Source: Pseudomonadota bacterium
GTDB taxonomy: Bacteria > Pseudomonadota > Gammaproteobacteria > Xanthomonadales > Xanthomonadaceae
Reading direction: 5' to 3'
NCBI GenBank assembly: GCA_018242365.1
Contig: JAFECB010000013.1
Span: 1-38,292, forward strand
DNA length: 38,292 nucleotides
A model generated the notes under the pieces. The model was not told the DNA's origin. It saw only the letters and a list, made by a program, of their open reading frames with translations, and searched no databases. This document shows positions 25,438 through 33,949 of the stretch, in pieces (the stretch's first letter is position 1; every line of letters starts with the position of its first letter). Position numbers and translations under genes: made by a program.

Positions 25438-26622
25438 TCAGACCATCCCTGCGCGCGGCCAGACCTTGTGGTTCGGATCCAGTTCGTAGGTCGCCATCGC
25501 CTGCGCACGCACACCGAATCCGCAGACCGCCAGTGGCCCATCGACCACACCGTCCAGTCCGAACGCACGCTCGATATCGACCTCATTGATCGCGGCCGTG
25601 ACGAAGCTGCCCAATCCCTCTTGCGTGGCACAAAGTTGCAGGGTCTGCGACAAATGGCCGACATCGAGAATACAGACGCGGTAGGCCTTGGGATGGTTGC
25701 GGTATTTCCAGAAATTGCGCCCGTAGCGCGGCGCCAGCACGCACAGTACGGGAGCTTCCGCGAACCAGTGCTGGCCGGCCACCGCGGTCTTCGCAAAGTC
25801 TGCAAGCGCAACTCCGTCGGGCATCGGCAATGTCTCCAGCGCATGCGCCCCGCCGTGATAGTGATAAAGGCCCGGCACCAACCCCTCGACGCGCTGGACA
25901 ATCAGGTAGCACTCGGTCGGATGCAGGGCACCACCGGAAGGACTGGTGCGCTTGATGACATCGAAGTCATCCGCCGCGTGCATGGCCGCGCGCATGCCGA
26001 AGGTTCGGGCCAATACCCGTGCCAGCACGTCCAGCGACAACAATGCCCGGGTGTCGAAATTGCGGCAGGTCGCACGGGCGTCGAGCAACGCATCGAAGGT
26101 GTCGGGCGGTGCCGCTGGCAGGCCGATGCGCGCATGCGCCTCGCCGCGTTCCAGCAGGGCCGGCGGCGGCGCGCCGTGCTTGTCGCGCAGCCCTTCGGCG
26201 GTATCCACGCCCGCATCGATCACACCTTGCGCGCTGTCCACGCCTTGCCAGCGTGACGCCACATGCCAGACCGCCGCAAGCCCATGCCAATGCAGGTCGC
26301 GGCATCGTTCATCGGCTTCGCGCTGGGCCACCCATGGCTTGGTGCTGCCGATCAGCAGACCGGACTTCAACAGGCGGCGCAAATTCGCTGCGCCATGCCA
26401 TTCCCGCAGCGGCATCTCCGCCACCCAATCCAATGGGCTTAGCTCGCCCAACAGCAGCAGCGCATCGGCATCCACCACCACTGGTGCAGGCAAGTGCGGC
26501 GCGTGTGCGAACCACTGCAACTGGCTGTGAATTCCGGTGCCGCCGGCAAGCAGATTCTCAAGGTCGAAGTGCGCCACCTCACGCGACTCCAGCCACAGCA
26601 CCGCACATCGCCGAACCCGCAT
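25438..26622 (-). CDS. SagB-type dehydrogenase, putative peptide maturation dehydrogenase
   Basis: This 394-residue protein has a divergent N-terminal part (1-170, with a winged-helix-like ANLRRLLKSGLLIG) and a C-terminal nitroreductase-fold FMN domain. SagB-like landmarks are CRNF (186-189), SPSGGALHPTE (227-237), GLYHYHGGAH (251-260) and the ILDVGHLSQTLQL stretch. SagB enzymes oxidise azolines to azoles in thiazole/oxazole-modified peptides. The sequence fits the NCBIfam group named putative peptide maturation dehydrogenase, whose chemistry is untested as far as I know. ATG 26622 has GGGGAG eight bases upstream, and a -35/-10 pair lies before it. It diverges from the small peptide gene. No YcaO cyclodehydratase is in the window. 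Confidence 0.85.
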   Translation of the reverse strand: MRVRRCAVLWLESREVAHFDLENLLAGGTGIHSQLQWFAHAPHLPAPVVVDADALLLLGELSPLDWVAEMPLREWHGAANLRRLLKSGLLIGSTKPWVAQREADERCRDLHWHGLAAVWHVASRWQGVDSAQGVIDAGVDTAEGLRDKHGAPPPALLERGEAHARIGLPAAPPDTFDALLDARATCRNFDTRALLSLDVLARVLARTFGMRAAMHAADDFDVIKRTSPSGGALHPTECYLIVQRVEGLVPGLYHYHGGAHALETLPMPDGVALADFAKTAVAGQHWFAEAPVLCVLAPRYGRNFWKYRNHPKAYRVCILDVGHLSQTLQLCATQEGLGSFVTAAINEVDIERAFGLDGVVDGPLAVCGFGVRAQAMATYELDPNHKVWPRAGMV

Positions 26623-26655
26623 CGTCCGCACTCCCCTTGCCGTCACGTCACCGAA

Positions 26656-26684
26656 AGCGTAGCGTCGGCGCGGGCTTTCACCAA
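26656..26684 (-). promoter_or_regulatory. sigma-70 promoter of the SagB-like dehydrogenase gene
   Basis: On the minus strand TTGGTG (26679-26684) and TACGCT (26656-26661) are separated by 17 bases. Transcription would start near 26650, about 28 bases before the ATG. It lies in the 106-base region shared with the divergent peptide gene, so both may be controlled together. Confidence 0.55.
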
Positions 26685-26728
26685 CCCGGGCATGGCCCAT
26701 CCGAATCTTTCACATGGGGAAACGACGC

Positions 26729-27046
26729 ATGGCGACCAAGAAAGGCCCGGCTCCGGCACCGCTGGATCCGAAAGTGCAAAAGAAGCTGCTCGACCTGCTG
26801 TCCACCGACAACGAATTCCGTCGGCTGTTCAAGAAGGACGCCCATGCCGCATTGGTGAAAGCCGGCTGGAAGGCCCCCGCAGGTAGCGAGAGTACGGCCG
26901 CGGTTTCGGGCGGTGCCTGCCTGCAGATGAAGCCGGGGGATCGCATCGCACCGAAGGCGAAGATCATCCGCGAGCGCGCCAAGATGGCCGGGGGCGATCC
27001 GCCGCCGCCGTTCCGCTTCGATTGTCCGGCCGCGTTCAAGGCCTGA
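26729..27046 (+). CDS. putative modified peptide with nitrile-hydratase-like leader
   Basis: The 105-residue peptide starts with a basic, Pro-rich tail and a helical segment at residues 17-47 (with STDNEFRRLFKKD and AALVKAGW) that resembles the NHLP leader of nitrile hydratase alpha-like precursors. A VSGG motif at 59-62 precedes ACLQMKPG, and a second Cys lies near the end in RFDCPAAF (Cys64 and Cys99). It fits the NCBIfam family annotated as putative modified peptide, always found near the flanking dehydrogenase and cyclase genes. GGGGA eight bases before ATG 26729 favours this start over the ATG at 26714. Cleavage after Gly-Gly would leave a 43-residue core; that is an inference. No protease or exporter is nearby. 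Confidence 0.8.
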   Translation: MATKKGPAPAPLDPKVQKKLLDLLSTDNEFRRLFKKDAHAALVKAGWKAPAGSESTAAVSGGACLQMKPGDRIAPKAKIIRERAKMAGGDPPPPFRFDCPAAFKA

Positions 27047-27245
27047 GGTTTCGCGGCGGAGCGCTTGATCCCGCGATCCTCGGCTGCCTGGCACCTTCGG
27101 GCAGTCGAGGGTCGCATCACCACATTACCTGCTCCTCGCGGCCTCCAGAGGCGGCGATCACCACGCCTGACACCCAAGCGTCAGCTGCGCGCCGGTCGCA
27201 TCCGCATGCCAGCGGCACGGCACAGCGACACCACAAGACGCCCGA

Positions 27246-29771
27246 TCAGTGCGTCTGCGCGGCGAGTCCTGATGCCAGTGTGCGATCCCGGATCGCCTCA
27301 CCCGATACCGCCACGTTGAAGAATCCCAGCACATTGCTGCTGGTGTCTTCGGTGAAGACCCTGCCGCGGTGGGTCGCCAGCCACAGTTGCTGCGCATCGG
27401 CGACCACCGGATTCCCCGCAGCGCGCGCAGCGCGCATCAATCCCCAATGCACAGCCACCAGGGCCGTATCGTGCCTGACCAAAGGGGCAAGGCGGGCGAC
27501 TGCCAATTGGGGCTTGCCGGACAATCGCTCCTGCTCGGCCAGCACGACCTGCTGCAGCTGCGCCACGGTTGGATAGTCGCGAATGATCGGGCTGCCTTCC
27601 GTGCTTCGGAGCGCCTGCGCCACGCCCGCCGCATCATTGCGATAGCCGGCCAGCAATCCAAGGTAAAGGCGCATCTCCGGAATGAACGCAGGGAAGACCC
27701 CGTCCACCTGGTCGCCAGTTTTGGCTGCCAGTGCAAGAACCTCCCTCACCTTGATCTCGGCACCTGGCTGCCTTGCCAGCATCGCGACGCTGGCAACACC
27801 CAGCCGGGCACTCAATGACCACAGCGGATCCCCGGCGGCATCGTATCGAGGCACCAGCGCTTCCGCGGCACGCTCTGCATCGACCCACCGACCCGTATCG
27901 ATTGCCGACAGCAATGCGTCGTCAGCCGACTCCTCGCCATGTGCCTTCGCGTCGGCACGCCGCAGGTTGTCGGCTTGGGCATGCAACCCACGGATGTCGA
28001 GCGCGCGAGCATAGTAGCCCGACATCACGGTAAAGCCCGCCTGCTTCGCCGCCTGGAATTCCCGCAAGGCGGCATCGTATTTTTCCTGCCCGAGCAGGTA
28101 AATGCCCAGGCTGTAATTGGATGATGCAAAGCGATCGTTCTGGGGCTTCAACGTCTGTCGAACGAGGGTTTCGGCCATCCTGAAATCGTTGTTCAGATGC
28201 CATTGGCTGGTGGCAAAGCGTCCGATCAGGCGGAAATCGTCCGGGTACAGGGCTAGGTATTCCTGCATCTTGCGCAGATAGATGGCAGGCGTGCCGTACT
28301 GCAACAGCATCAGCTCGAGACCGAATTTTTCCTGCGGCGACAGACGCCTCGGCAGGGCCAGTGCCTTGCGCCATTCGTCCCGCGCCGCCGAAATCTGTCC
28401 TCGCGAGGCATACAGTCGCCCCATGTCCGCATGCGCGAGTGCAAACTGCGGATCCAGCTGCAAGGCCCGTTGATAGAGGCCCAATGCCTGATTGGTGTCG
28501 CGCATCGCCGTGGCACGCGCAACCGCCAGCGCTTTCAGCGCATCTAGGCTGGGGGTGGCGACATCGGGCAACGGGGCAGAATTCTTCTGCACGTTCTGCA
28601 ATGCCTCACCGAGGCTGGCTCGCAACTGGTCGGTCACCTTGTCGATGGAATCCAGTGCCGAATCCGTCCCGCGACCATCCGCCATCACCGCATAGACGGT
28701 GGTCTGGGTGACCGGGTCGATGACTTCGGCACTGACCCGCAACCGCCCGCCCACTTCCGACACCGTCGGCAACAGCAAGGCCCGGGCGCCGTCGCGCTGG
28801 GCGATCTCCGAACCGATGGCCCGATCCACCGGCACGTCCTCGCGCTTCTGCATGTTCAGAAGCGTATCCCGCATCTTCAGGTCGCTGAGGACGTTGACGT
28901 AATGCGATTGTTCAAGGCTGATGCGGAAGGCCTGGTCCAACGCATCGTCCAGACGCGGGTCACCGGTCAGGTTGCGCAAGTCGCCGACGACCACCCAGTC
29001 GCGCTCGTTGAAGGCAATGGCTGGCTTGGGCTGCAGCAGGAACCAGCCCCCCACCGCGAACAGGGCCAGCAGGGCGACTTCGGTGGCCAGTGCCGCCGGT
29101 CGCCGCCACAGGGGGATGTCGCGCCACGCCTTCGGCGTGTGTGCGGGCATCCGCAGGGGAGCCAAGCCCGGCTCGCCGACCTCGCACACTTCCTGCGCTT
29201 CCGGTACGCCCTTGAATCGCCAGCGGCCATAGGCTTTCCAGACCAGCGTGTCGCCGCGCTCGCCGAGTTCGCGCGCAGCGCGGTGCGCCAGCGGTTCGGC
29301 GGTCGCCGACAGCAGGATCTGTCCCGGTCTTGCCAGGTTCATCAACCGTGCCGCCAAGGGTTTGGCGAGGCCCTCGACCTCAAGCGATTTGGCGCCCTGC
29401 CGCACCGCCTCGGCATCGTTTTCCCACAGCAGCACCTCGCCGACGTGCAGGCCGGCGCGGGCCTGCAAGGCCTGGGTGAGCTGCAGTTGCTGGCCCAGGT
29501 CACGCAGGCCACGCATGTAATCGAGGGCGAAACCGAGGCCATCGATCGGCCGTTCGAAGATCAGCAACAGGCCATCACTGCGATCGATCAGGCGGCCACG
29601 CCAACGCTGCTGCAACTCCAGCACGATGCGGTCATGGGCACGGAACAGGTCTGCCGCCGGCGCATCGCCGAGACGCTCGACCAGATGGGTGGAGTCCACC
29701 ATGTCGGTGAACAACAGTGTCCGGACCTGCGGCGCGGCATTCGCCTGCACGGCTGGGCTCAATCCAGCCAC
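27246..29771 (-). CDS. class III nucleotide cyclase with membrane span and TPR region
   Basis: The 841-residue protein starts with a class III cyclase domain (about 15-160), has one membrane segment (about 226-246), a region like the curli-type/FlgO beta domains (DWVVVGDLRNLTGD onward) and a long TPR part (about 400-800). Metal Asp23 (FTDMVDST) and Asp66 (RSDG) and Arg142 are present. By the spacing of mycobacterial Rv1625c, the purine Lys and Asp positions are Ile62 and Glu131 and the Asn is Pro138. It matches the family named putative peptide modification system cyclase and the X. campestris guanylate cyclase XC_0250. The GTG start at 29771 overlaps the end of the upstream GGDEF gene by 13 bases. 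About 200 bases between it and the peptide gene hold no gene. Confidence 0.85.
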   Translation of the reverse strand: MAGLSPAVQANAAPQVRTLLFTDMVDSTHLVERLGDAPAADLFRAHDRIVLELQQRWRGRLIDRSDGLLLIFERPIDGLGFALDYMRGLRDLGQQLQLTQALQARAGLHVGEVLLWENDAEAVRQGAKSLEVEGLAKPLAARLMNLARPGQILLSATAEPLAHRAARELGERGDTLVWKAYGRWRFKGVPEAQEVCEVGEPGLAPLRMPAHTPKAWRDIPLWRRPAALATEVALLALFAVGGWFLLQPKPAIAFNERDWVVVGDLRNLTGDPRLDDALDQAFRISLEQSHYVNVLSDLKMRDTLLNMQKREDVPVDRAIGSEIAQRDGARALLLPTVSEVGGRLRVSAEVIDPVTQTTVYAVMADGRGTDSALDSIDKVTDQLRASLGEALQNVQKNSAPLPDVATPSLDALKALAVARATAMRDTNQALGLYQRALQLDPQFALAHADMGRLYASRGQISAARDEWRKALALPRRLSPQEKFGLELMLLQYGTPAIYLRKMQEYLALYPDDFRLIGRFATSQWHLNNDFRMAETLVRQTLKPQNDRFASSNYSLGIYLLGQEKYDAALREFQAAKQAGFTVMSGYYARALDIRGLHAQADNLRRADAKAHGEESADDALLSAIDTGRWVDAERAAEALVPRYDAAGDPLWSLSARLGVASVAMLARQPGAEIKVREVLALAAKTGDQVDGVFPAFIPEMRLYLGLLAGYRNDAAGVAQALRSTEGSPIIRDYPTVAQLQQVVLAEQERLSGKPQLAVARLAPLVRHDTALVAVHWGLMRAARAAGNPVVADAQQLWLATHRGRVFTEDTSSNVLGFFNVAVSGEAIRDRTLASGLAAQTH

Positions 29772-30769
29772 TCGATGCAGTCACCGCCTGCGCGCTTGGC
29801 CCGATACAAGGCCTTGTCCGCGCGTGAGTACCAGTGCTCCCAGCGCCCGTCGCCGCCATTGCCGTCGATCATGCAAGCGCCAATGCTGAGCGTGGTCATC
29901 TGGGGTTGCTGGCTGTGCGTGCGAACCAGCATGCGTGCACTTTCGACGATGTAGCCGGTGATTCGTGCAGCCTCTTCGCGACCGGGATCGCGCAGCAGCA
30001 GGCAGAACTCGTCGCCGCCCAGCCGGCAAGCGATGTCGTTGGCACCGGCCACCGCCCGCAACAGGTTGGCCATGCTCTGCAGGACGCGATCACCGGCCAG
30101 ATGCCCGTAACTATCGTTGATCATCTTGAAGCGATCGCAGTCCAGCAGGATCAGGACATGGCCAGCCAGGCTGCCTTCGGCGATGCAACGTTCCAGATGG
30201 AGAGCGAACCCGCGACGATTGGTCAGCCCGGTCAGCTCATCGGTGCGTGCCAGCGCTTCGGTTTGGTCCAGCAGGCTGGTGGTCGAACGCAGGCTGTCCA
30301 GCGCCCCCTGCAATTCCCGATTGCGATGCCGCAGGCGGGCGATCAGGGCCTGTTCGTTCAGCACCACACGCATGATGGCCCGGCGCAGGAATTGCGCCAG
30401 CAATTGCGGATCGCGCTTGGCCAGCACTTCGAATTCGTCGTGGCCCAATTCCAGCAGTTCGCTATTCTCGGTGACGATGGCATCGGCACTGCGCAGGTGA
30501 TCGCCGATCAACAGGCCCAGCTCGCCGAAGAACGCACGCGGCTCCAGCGTCTTGCCGACCAGATCGTCACCGAAGTCGAGGGCAACCCCACCGTTCGACA
30601 CCACGTACATGGCATCTCCGGCATCACCGCGACGGAACAGCCATTGACCGGCGTTGACCCGGCGCGTCCTGCCGACCTGTGCGAACAGGGCGTACTCGTC
30701 GGCATCCAGTGCCGAAGCACTGGGTTCGCCGCCAGCACGATCCCTCACGAAGTTCGCCAACGCCGCCAC
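29759..30769 (-). CDS. cNMP-binding diguanylate cyclase
   Basis: The 336-residue cytoplasmic protein joins a CRP-like cyclic nucleotide domain (about 25-135, phosphate cassette FFGELGLL with Arg93 in HLRSADA), a coiled linker and a GGDEF domain with RLGGDEF (249-255). The architecture is that of XC_0249 of X. campestris, which makes c-di-GMP in response to cGMP made by its neighbour XC_0250. The inhibitory RxxD site reads GAND, so its Arg is missing and product inhibition may be lost. The start is a GTG with GGGGGA four bases upstream. Its gene overlaps the cyclase gene by 13 bases, which suggests coupled translation of the two. Confidence 0.88.
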   Translation of the reverse strand: MAALANFVRDRAGGEPSASALDADEYALFAQVGRTRRVNAGQWLFRRGDAGDAMYVVSNGGVALDFGDDLVGKTLEPRAFFGELGLLIGDHLRSADAIVTENSELLELGHDEFEVLAKRDPQLLAQFLRRAIMRVVLNEQALIARLRHRNRELQGALDSLRSTTSLLDQTEALARTDELTGLTNRRGFALHLERCIAEGSLAGHVLILLDCDRFKMINDSYGHLAGDRVLQSMANLLRAVAGANDIACRLGGDEFCLLLRDPGREEAARITGYIVESARMLVRTHSQQPQMTTLSIGACMIDGNGGDGRWEHWYSRADKALYRAKRAGGDCIEWLD

Positions 30770-30780
30770 GCCATCCCCCG

Positions 30781-30796
30781 CAGGCTATCCAGCCTG
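30781..30796 (-). promoter_or_regulatory. leader hairpin before the cNMP-GGDEF gene
   Basis: CAGGCT and AGCCTG form a 6-base stem with a GGAT loop on the minus strand. It ends one base before the GGGGGA ribosome binding site and could affect its access. A promoter for this gene was not clearly found; TATATT at about 30808-30813 lacks a -35 at the right distance. Confidence 0.35.
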
Positions 30797-30851
30797 TCCA
30801 ATGCCCGAAATATAGCACCGCTCCGGCAAGAATAGGGTAGCCCCGAAAGCA

Positions 30852-30876
30852 CCCTCGCCGCGTGCGCCGGCGAGGG
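30852..30876 (-). terminator. hairpin terminator candidate after aceA
   Basis: CCCTCGCC and GGCGAGGG form perfect 8-base arms with a 9-base loop, 12 bases after the aceA stop codon. On the minus strand it is followed by TGCTTTC, a weak T-rich tail. Confidence 0.55.
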
Positions 30877-30888
30877 CGGCGGCGGCCG

Positions 30889-32187
30889 TCAGGCAGCGGC
30901 GCGCGTACCGTGGAATTGCTCTTCCTCGGTGCTGCCCTTGAGCGCCACCGTGGAGCTCTGCCCGCCCTGGATGGTCTGGGTCACGGCATCGAAGTAGCCG
31001 GTGCCGACCTCGCGCTGGTGCTTGACCGCGGTGAAGCCGCGCTCGGCGGCGGCGAATTCCTTTTCCTGCAGCTCGACGAAGGCGCTCATCTGGTTGCGGG
31101 CATAGCCGTGGGCCAGCTCGAACATGCCGTAATTGAGCGCGTGGAAGCCGGCCAGGGTGATGAACTGGAATTTGTAGCCCATCGCGCCCAGCTCGCGCTG
31201 GAACTTGGCGATGGTGGCGTCGTCGAGGTTCTTCTTCCAGTTGAACGACGGCGAACAGTTGTAGGCCAGCAATTTGCCAGGGAACTTGCGATGGATCGCC
31301 TCGGCGAACTGGCGCGCGAATTCCAGATCCGGCTTGCCGGTCTCGCACCACACCAGATCGGCGTACGGCGCATAGGCGAGGCCACGGCTGATCGCCTGCT
31401 GCAGGCCCTTGTGGGTCTTGTAGAAGCCCTCGACGGTGCGCTCGCCGGTGCAGAACGGCTTGTCGTTGTCGTCCACGTCCGAGGTCAACAGGTCGGCGGC
31501 CTCGGCATCGGTGCGCGCGACGATCATGGTCGGCACGCCGCAGACGTCGGCGGCAAGGCGCGCTGCGGTGAGTTTCTCGACCGCTTCGCGGGTCGGCACC
31601 AGCACCTTGCCGCCCATGTGCCCGCACTTCTTGACGCTGGCCAGCTGATCCTCGAAATGCACGCCGGCGGCACCTGCCTCGATCATCGCCTTCATCAACT
31701 CGAAGGCATTGAGCACGCCGCCGAAGCCGGCCTCTGCATCGGCCACGATCGGCTGCAGGTAGTCGATGCTGTTGTCGCCCTCGGCATGGTTGAGCTGGTC
31801 GGCGCGCAGCAACGCGTTGTTGATGCGCTTGACCACCAAGGGCACCGAATTGGCCGGATACAGCGACTGGTCGGGATACATTTCGCCGGCGACATTGGCA
31901 TCGGCCGCCACCTGCCAGCCCGACAGGTAGATCGCCTTCAGCCCGGCCTTGACCTGCTGCATGGCCTGGTTGCCGGTCATCGCGCCCAGCGCGTTGACGA
32001 AGTCCTCGCGGTGCAGCGACTTCCACAGCTTCTCGGCACCCAGACGCGCCAGCGAATGCTCGATGTGCACGGTGCCGCGCAGGCGCACCACGTCCTCGGC
32101 GGAATAGCTGCGGGTGACGCCGGCCCAGCGGGTGTTGTTGGCCCAGTCGAGATTGATCTGTTCGGCGGTCGGAAGCGGGTTCTTCAT
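30889..32187 (-). CDS. aceA: isocitrate lyase
   Basis: AceA splits isocitrate to glyoxylate and succinate, the first step of the glyoxylate shunt used on acetate and fatty acids. The 432-residue protein has the metal-binding [10 protein letters not shown], the catalytic [10 protein letters not shown] loop, VARTDAEAA, and the [10 protein letters not shown] and LAGFHALNY signatures. GAGGA five bases before ATG 32187 supports the start. It follows aceB by 42 bases and is surely in the same operon. Confidence 0.97.
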   Translation of the reverse strand: MKNPLPTAEQINLDWANNTRWAGVTRSYSAEDVVRLRGTVHIEHSLARLGAEKLWKSLHREDFVNALGAMTGNQAMQQVKAGLKAIYLSGWQVAADANVAGEMYPDQSLYPANSVPLVVKRINNALLRADQLNHAEGDNSIDYLQPIVADAEAGFGGVLNAFELMKAMIEAGAAGVHFEDQLASVKKCGHMGGKVLVPTREAVEKLTAARLAADVCGVPTMIVARTDAEAADLLTSDVDDNDKPFCTGERTVEGFYKTHKGLQQAISRGLAYAPYADLVWCETGKPDLEFARQFAEAIHRKFPGKLLAYNCSPSFNWKKNLDDATIAKFQRELGAMGYKFQFITLAGFHALNYGMFELAHGYARNQMSAFVELQEKEFAAAERGFTAVKHQREVGTGYFDAVTQTIQGGQSSTVALKGSTEEEQFHGTRAAA

Positions 32188-32229
32188 GGTCGTCCTCGTG
32201 GCGGTCAGGAATTGAATGGGAAAGCGGAA

Positions 32230-33849
32230 TCAGTCGATGCGTTCGTAGGCGGGCAGGGTCAGGAAATCAGCAAGATCGTCGGCATGGGTGAGGCGGTCGA
32301 GCAGGCCGATCGCCTCGCCCACATGGCCGGCGCCGGGCAGGTCGGGAATCCGCGCCAACCGGCTCGGCAATCCAATCAAGGTGCGATCGAGCAGGACAAA
32401 ATCGACCGGCGTGCCGTCATCCAGCGCCAGCGGCTCGCCGCCGGCATCGGCAAAATGCAGCCACTGCCACAGCTGGGCGCGGGCGATCTCGGCCGTCGCC
32501 GCGTCCTCCATCAGGTGGTGGATCGGCACGCAGCCGTTGCCGTCCAGCCACGCCGCCAGATAGCGCACGCAGACCTCGACGTTGTTCTCGAAGCCGGCCC
32601 GCGTGATCGTCCCCGACACCGGCGCGATCAGGTCATCGCGACTCACCTCCACGTCCTCGCGCAGGACGTGCTTCTGGTTCGGGCTGCGCATGCGCGCATC
32701 GAAGATCTCCCTGGCCAGCGGAATCAGCGCCGGATGCGCGACCCAGGTGCCGTCATGGCCGGCAGTCACCTCGCGCAGCTTGTCGGCCTGCACTTTCTCC
32801 AGCGCGGCATCGTTGGCCGCCGGATCGCCGCTGATCGGGATCTGCGCGGCCATCCCGCCCATCGCGTGGGCGCCGCGGCGGTGGCAGGTCTTGATCAGCA
32901 GTTCGGAATAGTTGCGCAGGAACGGCCGGGTCATGCCGACCTGCCCACGTTCCGGGAACACGTGATCACGATGGCGACGGAAGGTCTTGATGCAGGAAAA
33001 GATGTAATCCCAGCGCCCGCAATTGAGACCGACGATGCGGTCCTTCAGCGCGTGCAGGATCTCGTCCATCTCGAATGCGGCCGGCAGGGTCTCGATCAGC
33101 ACCGTCACCTTGATCTGGCCGTGTGGCAGGCCGAGGGATTGCTCGATGAAGGCCAGCGCCTGCTCCCACAGCGCGGCTTCTTCCATCGACTGCAATTTCG
33201 GCAGGTACAGATACGGGCCGCGATCCTTCCCCGCGAGCGTGGCTGCGTTGTGGAACAGGAACAGGCCGACATCGAACAGCGATGCCGACATGCGCACGCC
33301 ATCCACGAGGACGTACTTCTCGTCCAGGTGCCAGCCGCGCGGCCGCACGATCAGCACCGCCCGCTCGGCTTCGGGCTTCAGCACATAGTGCTTGCCGGTC
33401 TCGGCGGTAAACGCCAGGGTTCCCGCCACCGCCGCCTGCAATGCCTGCTGGCCTTCGATCAGATTGGCCCAGGTCGGGCTGGTGCTGTCCTCGAAATCGG
33501 CCATGAAGCAGTTCGCGCCCGAGTTCAGCGCATTGATCACCATCTTCGGGTCAACCGGCCCGGTGATCTCGACCCGCCGGTCCTGCAGCGCGGCCGGGGT
33601 CGCAGCCACCGTCCAATCGCCGGCGCGGATCGCGGCCGTGTCGGCGCGGAAGTCCGGCAGGGCACCGGCATCGAAGGCGGCTTGACGGACTTGGCGCGCC
33701 GCCAAGCGGGCTTGGCGCGCCGCCTCGAACTGCCGATGGAGGTCCGCCAACAGTTCCAATGCCGTCGGCGTCAGGAGCAGGTCCTGTCCCGGGTGCTGGC
33801 GGGTGACTTCCACGCCCGTTTCCACGCGTTTTTGCAGCACTGCCGACAT
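32230..33849 (-). CDS. aceB: malate synthase A
   Basis: AceB condenses glyoxylate with acetyl-CoA to malate. The 539-residue protein has MADFEDSTSPTW, the signature KVTVLIETLPAAFEMDEIL in part, LNCGRWDYIFS and the catalytic base region VSRDDLIAPVSG further on. Length fits the A-type enzyme. It leads the aceB-aceA operon and diverges from a LysR-type gene across 100 bases that hold a strong palindrome. Confidence 0.96.
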   Translation of the reverse strand: MSAVLQKRVETGVEVTRQHPGQDLLLTPTALELLADLHRQFEAARQARLAARQVRQAAFDAGALPDFRADTAAIRAGDWTVAATPAALQDRRVEITGPVDPKMVINALNSGANCFMADFEDSTSPTWANLIEGQQALQAAVAGTLAFTAETGKHYVLKPEAERAVLIVRPRGWHLDEKYVLVDGVRMSASLFDVGLFLFHNAATLAGKDRGPYLYLPKLQSMEEAALWEQALAFIEQSLGLPHGQIKVTVLIETLPAAFEMDEILHALKDRIVGLNCGRWDYIFSCIKTFRRHRDHVFPERGQVGMTRPFLRNYSELLIKTCHRRGAHAMGGMAAQIPISGDPAANDAALEKVQADKLREVTAGHDGTWVAHPALIPLAREIFDARMRSPNQKHVLREDVEVSRDDLIAPVSGTITRAGFENNVEVCVRYLAAWLDGNGCVPIHHLMEDAATAEIARAQLWQWLHFADAGGEPLALDDGTPVDFVLLDRTLIGLPSRLARIPDLPGAGHVGEAIGLLDRLTHADDLADFLTLPAYERID

Positions 33850-33891
33850 CGATCACTCCATTCGAGGCTGGGTGGTCACCATCCGCCGCCG

Positions 33892-33912
33892 TCTGGTATT
33901 TGACAAACCAGA
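33892..33912. promoter_or_regulatory. palindromic LysR-type operator candidate between aceB and lysR
   Basis: TCTGGT and ACCAGA arms around a 9-base centre form a 21-base palindrome with eight of ten pairs matching. It lies in a strikingly AT-rich stretch (about 33898-33958), 43 to 63 bases upstream of aceB and 38 to 58 upstream of the regulator gene. Position and symmetry fit the divergent autoregulated arrangement of LysR-type regulators. Confidence 0.6.
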
Positions 33913-33949
33913 TTTATCAATGCAAAACATCAATTTTCTAAATACTTAA

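Noticed and set aside
27047..27245. A second small peptide gene between the peptide and the cyclase
   Set aside because: No short frame there has both a ribosome binding site and similarity to the first peptide. Only weak inverted repeats such as CTGAC/GTCAG (27167-27184) are seen.
30862..33903. Very long open frame (over 1000 codons) on the plus strand opposite aceA and aceB
   Set aside because: It is antisense to two certain genes, its composition is that of a GC-rich shadow frame, and it matches no family.
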